Positions 56,973 through 64,000 of a stretch of 64,000 bases of DNA are shown piece by piece; the stretch's first letter is position 1; each line of letters starts with the position of its first letter. Made by a program: the position numbers and the translations under genes. Location of the stretch: assembly GCA_029204225.1 (NCBI GenBank), contig CM055104.1:54354538-54418537 (forward strand). The letters run 5' to 3'. Origin of the DNA: Diphasiastrum complanatum (lineage: Eukaryota; Streptophyta; Lycopodiopsida; Lycopodiales; Lycopodiaceae). A model generated the notes under the pieces. The model ran no database searches and was not told the origin of the DNA. It saw nothing but the letters and a program-made list of their open reading frames with translations.

Positions 56973-57709
56973 GATTGTTCTAAGTAATATGCTTTTCAGA
57001 TGTAATAAATTTACATAATCACCGCTAGCTTTTAAGTGTTTGTATTCAAGTGATTATTGTGGTATTATCTCATAAAGGCCTTTTCATAATGCTAATATTT
57101 TTGGATTAGCAAAAAAAAATACATCATCAAAAATCATAAAACATTTGCATATAAAAGATAAGAACAATAGTCAAAATTTTGAGTAATAGTTATAAAATGT
57201 GCTCCTTTCTTAATGAATTTTGCTAAGCTCGTCTTTACATTCTTTTCATCTTCATAAACTTGTTAAAATATGACAATATGACATGACAAGCTCTTTGTGG
57301 TACAATACCACATCAATCTTGTTTAGGTATTCTTTATTTAATGAGAATTGTTAGTGCACCATTCAAGTTGGAAACGTGATCGTACATGCAAGGGAAAAGA
57401 GAGCGAAACATGAAATTTTTGCAATTTAAAACTTGCAGAGAAGGTGCATGTAAAGGATCTAGTTTATGTGTAAAGTCTTAAGCAATACAACAAAGCATTT
57501 TCCCTTAACACACCATTAAAATTTAAGGGGTTCATTTTAATGTTCAATTTTGCAAAAACTCCATTGCCCAACATGATCACCATGATTGCCTTTGGAAGGC
57601 AAGGCCAAGAATTTGCAAGTGATCATAGCAACGCTGCTAAAGTTTAACGTGTATATCCTCTTCAAACTGCTTCACTGTAATAATTTGAGAAGTGGGAAGC
57701 TGGCTCCTT
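56973..57709. other. AT-rich stretch, 3' flank of gene B
   Basis: No gene seen. It probably includes the 3' UTR of gene B (minus strand), next to its stop at 57710. Confidence 0.5.
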
Positions 57710-58499
57710 CTAGTGAAGAGCTGCATGGAAAACGGATGATATAAAGATAATACCACCACTTCCAACCAAGACGATTAAGGGAATTACTCCTATTTTTGGC
57801 CAAACACCTCCACAAGACAAACTGCCAAGCTCCAACTGGATGATACTGATCATTGATAACAGTAAGAATAACGTGCCTGCTGCAGATCCCATGGCAGAAG
57901 CAATCATACCAAACCTTAGAAATTTCTGACTGATTTCGACTGCTTGTTCTTCCTGGGGATCATTGCTGTTGTAGAAAATGAGACAAAGCTTCATCCCTTG
58001 AGCAATAAGACTTGAAAATAGGAAGCAGCCGAAAGCCACCACCTCAAAAACAAACAAATACTTAACGGTGTTTTCACCTGGGACACACGCTGCTGGGCTT
58101 GCTGACTTTTGGGGGGCGCTGAAAGATAATCCTATAAAGACTGCAACAGTGAAGAAAGAGTTGACACTGACAACTGCATCCAAGGCTGTTATATGGATTT
58201 GAGTAGCCCCTTTGCTGATAGGCTTTGTGATGGAACCAAACTTTGCTGAAATCCTTCAGAGAAGCAAAATTTGTGTAAGACATTAATGGGTGAACCCGCT
58301 TTGACCAATTCAAGTATTTCACCAACGTCAGAACAGTCATACTAGCTATAAAATTCAGATCAATAAGCAATTGCAACCAGAAGATAGCTTTGTCAAAAAT
58401 CAACAAAAAAAAAGAAAAAATCAAGACGTAGGCATGGAAAGATGCCCACCACCATAAGCATTCTTTACCTTTGCTGCTGCTGGAAGATGAATCGCTCAT
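57710..58499 (-). CDS. Gene B: four-helix plant membrane protein (MEE60-like, tentative)
   Basis: Exon 1 is 58469-58499 (31 nt, MSDSSSSSSK plus one base), the intron is 58246-58468 (GTAAAGAA...GGATTTCAG), and exon 2 is 57710-58245; 188 residues. The splice gives SSSKAKFGSITKPISKGATQ in frame, identical in structure to gene A. Hydrophobic segments lie at about residues 35-52, 72-94, 118-143 and 163-187. An upstream ATG pair (about 58527-58532) is in another frame that soon fails, so the 58499 ATG is preferred. The frame is intact with no lost motif. The role is unknown; it presumably sits in a cell membrane. The adjacent DNA is all mobile elements. Confidence 0.85.
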
Positions 58500-58910
58500 C
58501 TGTGGTTTTGTTTGACATCATTCCGCTGCTTTCAGGCTCCAGCTTAACTCTCCAGCAACAAGAGGAACAAACACGAATCCTCGCCCTCGCCCTCGCCCTC
58601 TCAACGCAGAAAAATCAGCCGATCAGCCTACTTTCTCAAAGCAAAGATGGAAGCTACCAATATTTGAGGCCCTCCTGAGATTCACAAGCATTGGGCAATA
58701 AATTCGATGTTCGAATTTCGTGCCAGGGTATTGTCTTCCTGTTCGTAGCGATGCTCAGGCTTCAGCTAATGAATGAATGACGAAGAGCAGGAGCTGGTGT
58801 AGTTATAAAAGAAACTGTGATCTCACGCATCCATCGGAGTTGCCTGCGCCTCCATCCTACCATTGCTGGGTGGATAGACTTCATATTTTATTTAGTATTA
58901 CGTTGGAAAA
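58500..58910 (-). promoter_or_regulatory. Promoter and 5' leader of gene B
   Basis: On the minus strand: CTAAATAAAATATG (about 58895), GCGCAGGCAACTCCGATGG (about 58835-58853) and TTTTATAACT at 58801-58810 as a TATA candidate. A leader follows that is conserved with gene A (GAGCATCGCT, TATTGCCCAAT, GGTAGCTTCCA). The leader would be roughly 270 nt. GAGGGC is repeated near 58585. 58911-59531 has no gene. Confidence 0.6.
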
Positions 58911-59531
58911 AGGAAATTATGCTATTCCTTCTTTTAATGCCAAATAGAAGAGGCCCATCCAAGGGTGTACATTAACTAAAAGAATGGCATCACACTCTCC
59001 ACTTAATATGCACCTTTAGATGGACACATTTTCCTCACTTGACATTAAATTCATCCTCACGTGCAAAGGGAGGCTTTTGTCACATGCATGAAAGAGACCT
59101 CATAAAGTACAACTTACAATCCATGTTCTTGTCATTCAATTCCACACGAGTGCTTGTGGAAGTTAGTCTTTCCAACTACGCGCAATGCCCAACTTTCTAT
59201 GTGGTCATCTTATTTATTTATTTTAGTACAACCTTAAAGAACAAACAATTACATAATATGCTTGACAAGGTCAAGTTTTTTTAACAAAAAGTTTTCATGT
59301 GGACAATCAATGAAATAAAGTCTAACACTTACCATTACATCTTTCCTATAAGCTTTAATGTGGATAGCCAATATTAGTTGCCACATGGCGAATTAAGTTG
59401 CCCACATGAAAATTTAACCAAATGTGTGACTTTCTAAAAACTTTGAAACAAAATTAACTTGTAAAAAACCAAACCACACTCGGGGATTACACAAGTGGGC
59501 TAAGGCTTTTCTCTATTATCAAGGCCTTGCC

Positions 59532-60261
59532 TGTGAAGTTTTTAGCACGTGTGAACTTCACCACACACCCTACAGGATCTTACTGAGGTGTTGTGATTGC
59601 ACAAGATTGATCAAAGAACAGTATGCTTGAAAAATCTAAGGCAAGAGCACAATGGCATACATCTGATGAAAAAATCTAACTCTTCACTATGAGAAATGAA
59701 TGTCAGAAATAATTCCAAGTGTTCAGTATGGGAAAAAGAGACTGCTCTCGGGTAGAGAGAGAAAATCAAGCATAGAAAACTCGGGTAGAGAGAGAATGAG
59801 TCCAAAACACCAAAATCTCAATAATCACAATGTGGCAAAACATGCCCAACTTTTCCTACATGAGAGAGACTCGAATTCCTACAGTGGAGTTGCATGGAAA
59901 GTCCACTTAACTAAACTAATTCACCTACCAGAGATCCACATGTGTAACTGCATGCATGTATGTTGCATGTACTGCATGTCAACTCATAAAACTACCTAGA
60001 CATGTGTAGATCACTGAAACTACTTTGCATGTTGCATGCACTGATTGCATGTGGCTTGCATGCATACAGTAAGACTTTGCATGCTATCTAAACATCTACA
60101 TGTCATCATAATTGAACCTATCTAACTCAAATCCGAGCTACACTAGAAGGATATGTGCTCAATTCACACTCCTTTTATGTACAACATGAAATTTAGCAGA
60201 AATCACCATGGACATGGCCCCAAACTCGAGATAGGAAGATAATATCTTAATAATCTTCACA
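59532..60261 (-). repeat. 3' LTR of family C copia, minus strand (about 730 bp)
   Basis: On the minus strand it starts TGTGAAGATT after TTTTAAGGAG (60262-60271) and ends AAAACTTCACA at 59532. It is an inverted partner of 54013-54566. The coding body lies immediately upstream on the same strand. A second start-like TGTGAATTGAG occurs about 90 bp in. Confidence 0.85.
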
Positions 60262-60272
60262 CTCCTTAAAAT

Positions 60273-63080
60273 TTATGTTCCTATCAAAATAGATTTTGAA
60301 ATTAGGTCAAGGTTTGACTTCATCTTCATAAAGACATTCTTGAGTAGACGTTTGGTGAGAAGATCTGCAACACAATCTGAAGATGAAACATGCTCCAATG
60401 AGATCTCTCTCCCAATGACTTTTTCTCTTACAAAATAATGAGCCACTTCAATATGCTTGCTCCTTGCATGAAAGACTGGATTATTTGCAAGAGCCTGAGC
60501 AGAAATGTTATCATTCTTGATAATTGGTAAATCTTCATCTGCATAACACTTTAGCTCCAAAAGTAGCCTTTTGATCCATAAAACCCCCTTTGTTGTGATT
60601 GTAAGAGATTTGTATTCAGCTTCACAGGATGATAAGGAAATAGTTGTCTGCTTCTTTGATAGCCAAGAAACCAGATTTCCTCCAAGAAATATAGTGTAAG
60701 CACTTGTGGAAAGGTAGAAGATATATACCTCAAAACTCTTTTAGCCAACTTCCAATGATATAACTTTGGATCCTGCATGTGTTGACTTAGCTTATGAACA
60801 CAAAAGCTTAGATCAGGCCTAGTTACTGTTAACCAAATAAGTGAGCCAATAAGACTCCTATAAAGAGTGATGTCCTCAAAGGATTTTTCATTATCTTTTA
60901 TAGGAACTTTTACAGTGTGCTCCATAGGTGTATCTATGCCTTTACAGTTCTCCATATGGAATTTCCTGAGCATGGAAAGTGCATATCTACTTTGGCTTAT
61001 AAATGCATAACCTTTCCAAAAATCTATTTCAAGGCCTAGAATATAGTGAAGAACTCCTAAGACCTGCATCTTAAACTCAGTACCAAGTTCATGCTTAGTT
61101 TCTTCAACTAACTTCTCATTGTTTCCACAAAGAATGATATCATCTTCATAGATGAGAAGAATAATTACAAAGCTATCTACAAACTTATAATACAAAGAAG
61201 AGTCATATTCACTTAGACAAAATCCGAGTGATATGAGATAGGAATTGAGCCTTGTATACCAAGACCTTGGTGCATGTTTCAGTCCATATAGACTTTTGAA
61301 CAAAGGCAAACTTTTGATTCATCACCTTCTTTCACAAAACCTGGAGGCTGCTCCATATAAATATCCTCCTCAAGGTAACCATTGAGAAATGCATTAGAAA
61401 TATCAAGCTGGAACATACTCCATTTGTGAAAACATGCAAGAGAGATGAGTGTTCGAATTGTTACCATCTTTGCAACTGGTGCAAAGGTGTCTTCATAGTC
61501 AAGACCTTTGATCTGTGAGTAGCCTTTGGCACAAAGTTTTGCTTTATACTTATTGAAAGATCCATCATGATTATACTTGATTTTGAATACCCACTTACAT
61601 CCAATCACATGCATGTTGTTTGGTGGCTCCACAAGCTCCCATGTGTTATTTGATATCAAGGTTTAATTCTTGGGTCATTGCTTCAACCCACTCCTTGGAT
61701 TGAAAAGCTTCTTGGACATCCTTAGGCTCTTCATCTGAAATAAAAAGTGCATGATAGGAAGTTTCACCTTCCACTTGCCTTCCTTCAGCATCATATGTGA
61801 GCCTACTTGGCTTAGATCTTGCTCGTGTAGATCTTCTGGGTGTGGTAGCTTGAATTTGCTCTTCCTCAAGCCTCAGCCTCACCTCTTCTTGAACAACATC
61901 AAGATTGCCTAATGTCTTTTGCACATTCACACAAAGTTGTATATTTTCTCTCAGCAACTCCATTTTACTGAGGAGTATATGAAGAAGAAAACTCTCTTTG
62001 AATATTTTCTCTCTCACAAAAGTCTTTAAACTTATTGGAAGTGTACTCTCCTCCACTATCACTTCTTAAAGCTTTTAACTTGAAAGGAAACTCCTTCTCT
62101 ACATAAGCTTTGAAAGTAAGAAAAACATCATAGACCATGGCTTTTGAAGACAACATATAGATCCAAGAATATCTTGTATAATCATCTACAAAGGAAACAA
62201 AGCAATTCGCTCCTCCTTTGCTCTTAGTTGATGAGAAATGACCATCAGAGTGCACAAGTTCAAAAGGTTGCTTGGTCTTGATACTTGATCTAGGAAAAGG
62301 CCTTCTGTGTGACTTTGCCAGCACACAAGCTTCACAAGGTAGAAGCTCCTTTGATAGTGTCTTTGGTAGACCAACAGCTTTTCCTTCTTTGACCATTGAT
62401 TGCATGGCTTTGAAATTGGGATGACCCAATCTCTTGTGCCACAGATCCTCATGTAGAACCTTGGTCTCATAAGCAATATCTGAAATGTTAGCACTCTCCC
62501 TAGAATCTAGTTTGTACAACTTACCAATTCTAGATCCTCTAGCAATAACTTCATTTTCTCTTGAGATTATACACTTGTCAACTTGAAAATTGACATCCAA
62601 TCCACTATCAAACAACTGTCCTACACTAATGAGATTCTTGGTCAATCTAGGTACATACAGTACATCATGTAAGCAAAAAGATTTTGATGATGATGCATGC
62701 AATGGAATACTTTCTATTCCTTCAATCCTACACTCAACATCATGGTCTAGTGATTATACATATCACAAATGACACAATAACGTGTTCCATTCAAGCATTC
62801 ATTAATGTAATGACCCTCCTTATTGCAATTTTTTTCAAAATCATAGCCCACCCTGCCGGAACTCAATGGTAACCACATCGTCATTTCTGACAGGTGTCTT
62901 TTCTTTGACTTTATTCTTGGTTTTAGGTTTTTTTTTATTTTTTCATCATCGGAAGACGAAGTCTTTGAGTCAAATTGACTAGAACTAGGTGATGCAGAAT
63001 CAAAATGAATCAGGCGAATCACTTCATCTATGATGTTTGTGGTGCTTGCGATACTTATCCAAGTTTCTTCTTCTTCCAAT
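60273..63080 (-). mobile_element. Ty1/copia element (gag end to RNase H)
   Basis: From right to left on the minus strand: gag with a zinc knuckle-like CNKEGHYINEC (about 62830-62800), then protease remains. Pre-integrase and integrase follow (61965-62702: LWHKRLGHPNFKAM, CEACVLAKSHRRPF, FVSFVDDYTRYSWIYM), then a Ser/Arg linker. RT comes next (60700-61659: WKWVFKIKYN-like, MFQLDISNAFLNGYLEEDIY, LYGLKHAPRSWYTRL) and RNase H (60273-60640). The 5' LTR is not seen. It is a fossil with a handful of breaks; its LTR is close to the copy at 54013, suggesting a fairly recent family. Confidence 0.92.
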
Positions 63081-64000
63081 TGTCGAGTTGCCTCGACAAT
63101 TTATTCTAGTCCTTGACCATGCAAGGAGGTAGTACCCCACCTAAGTACTTTGTATAGCCCATGTCAAAAATATTTAACTCGTTTCACATCCGTCAATGGC
63201 TCCTAAGGCAGTTTTTCCAGTACTTTAAATTGTTGGATGCCCTGACCTTGTACCAACCATGCAAGATATGAGTGAAACCATTAGCTCATGAAATATGAGT
63301 AAACTGTACATAAATTTAGAACTAGAGGAAAGTGAGGTCAAATGCCATCAAGCTCTCTAAGTTCATATATACCTGCCAATGGAGCCTAGACTTTGTATGC
63401 CATGGTGTTTCATGTTTCTCTTAACAAAAAACCACATGTTCTACAACACAATTAGAAGTTGACATGTTAAGACAAAGTAGATTACTTGGAAGGGGTCTTT
63501 CAATACATACTTGGAAAGCTTCAAGATCTTAATTTTTGTCAATGCCACAACATAACATTATGAGCACTTGTGAACAAAAACCTTTGCTTGTCATATTTTC
63601 CTGATTTAAATAAGTTTCAAAGTAGTAAAGCCCGAGAATAATTAAGAGTTTCTTGATAACGTCATTGGACTTGTACCAAAAATCATGTTATGTCTTGAAA
63701 TTTCTCACATGACACGAGGCTTAGACCATGCCTTGTATTTGTGTCCAATTACACCACTAGGTGTCGATTGCTTTGTTGAAGTTATAGTGGCTGAAGAGCA
63801 GTTTGAATCCTCTTTATTCATAATATCATTTGTAAGTGTATGGACTTCCTTTCACATAAGATATCCCAAAACCAAACACCATGCTCAAGGATCAAAAGAA
63901 AACAATGGCCAACCTACTTCCCTCATCGATCATTCCTATCTCAACTCAATTTGCAGGTTTTTGTCCTATATCACTACCACACCAATCACTCATAGCGACG
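63081..64000. other. Window end, nothing recognised
   Basis: Possibly the 5' gag/leader part of the minus-strand copia or plain intergenic DNA. No conserved frame, primer site or LTR end could be identified. Confidence 0.4.

Noticed and set aside
57986-58499. Minus-strand alternative frame reading VWFHHKAYQQRGYSN in gene B
   Set aside because: It reads exon 2 in the wrong phase; the spliced phase shared with gene A gives the long conserved protein.

Overview
The window looks like nuclear DNA of a land plant with a large, repeat-rich genome. The evidence is plant-type Ty1/copia and Ty3/gypsy chromovirus remains, CACTA transposons, primer sites matching initiator-Met tRNA (TGGTATCAGAGC), plant telomere-type TTTAGGG repeats, and two intron-containing copies of a plant membrane-protein gene. 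A non-seed vascular plant such as a fern is my guess; nothing here proves it.

Only two genes look intact, and they are paralogues in opposite orientation about 29 kb apart: gene A (+, 27721-28538) and gene B (-, 57710-58499). Each has a 31-nt first exon, one intron in the same phase and a large second exon encoding a four-helix membrane protein. The rest is mostly layered mobile DNA.

Layout. 1-13.5 kb: LTR-element ends, a small MITE, a 1.1-kb tandem duplication of gypsy/LTR remains, a copia gag remnant, and a CACTA element whose right end is at 11641. 13.5-15.6 kb: minus-strand copia remnant. 15.9-23.3 kb: a decayed multi-exon gene with BAH-like, ParB-like and DNA-methyltransferase-like parts, with palindrome arrays upstream and inside an intron. 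Next come a foldback element with a second kind of palindrome array, an unrecognised minus-strand ORF and a short interstitial telomere repeat. 23.4-26.9 kb: copia 5' part, a second MITE copy, and an LTR followed by a fourfold primer-site array. 27-29.7 kb: gene A. 29.7-40.3 kb: a gypsy chromovirus split by a 6.2-kb DNA element (32872-39094) carrying a second ParB/methyltransferase gene and a divergent partner gene. 40.3-44.2 kb: LTR and copia remains, a third partial ParB/methyltransferase copy, and a CACTA transposase remnant. 44.2-54.8 kb: copia remnants, microsatellites and unrecognised fragments. 54.8-57 kb: a 5'-truncated LINE. 57.7-58.9 kb: gene B. 59.5-63.1 kb: minus-strand copia with its 3' LTR.

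The most interesting content is the ParB-like/DNA-methyltransferase family. Three divergent copies share recognisable blocks in the same order. One copy sits in an element with short inverted ends and a probable 4-bp target duplication that cleanly interrupts a gypsy integrase, which argues that the family moves as DNA. I do not know of a described plant element of this kind and could not search for one.
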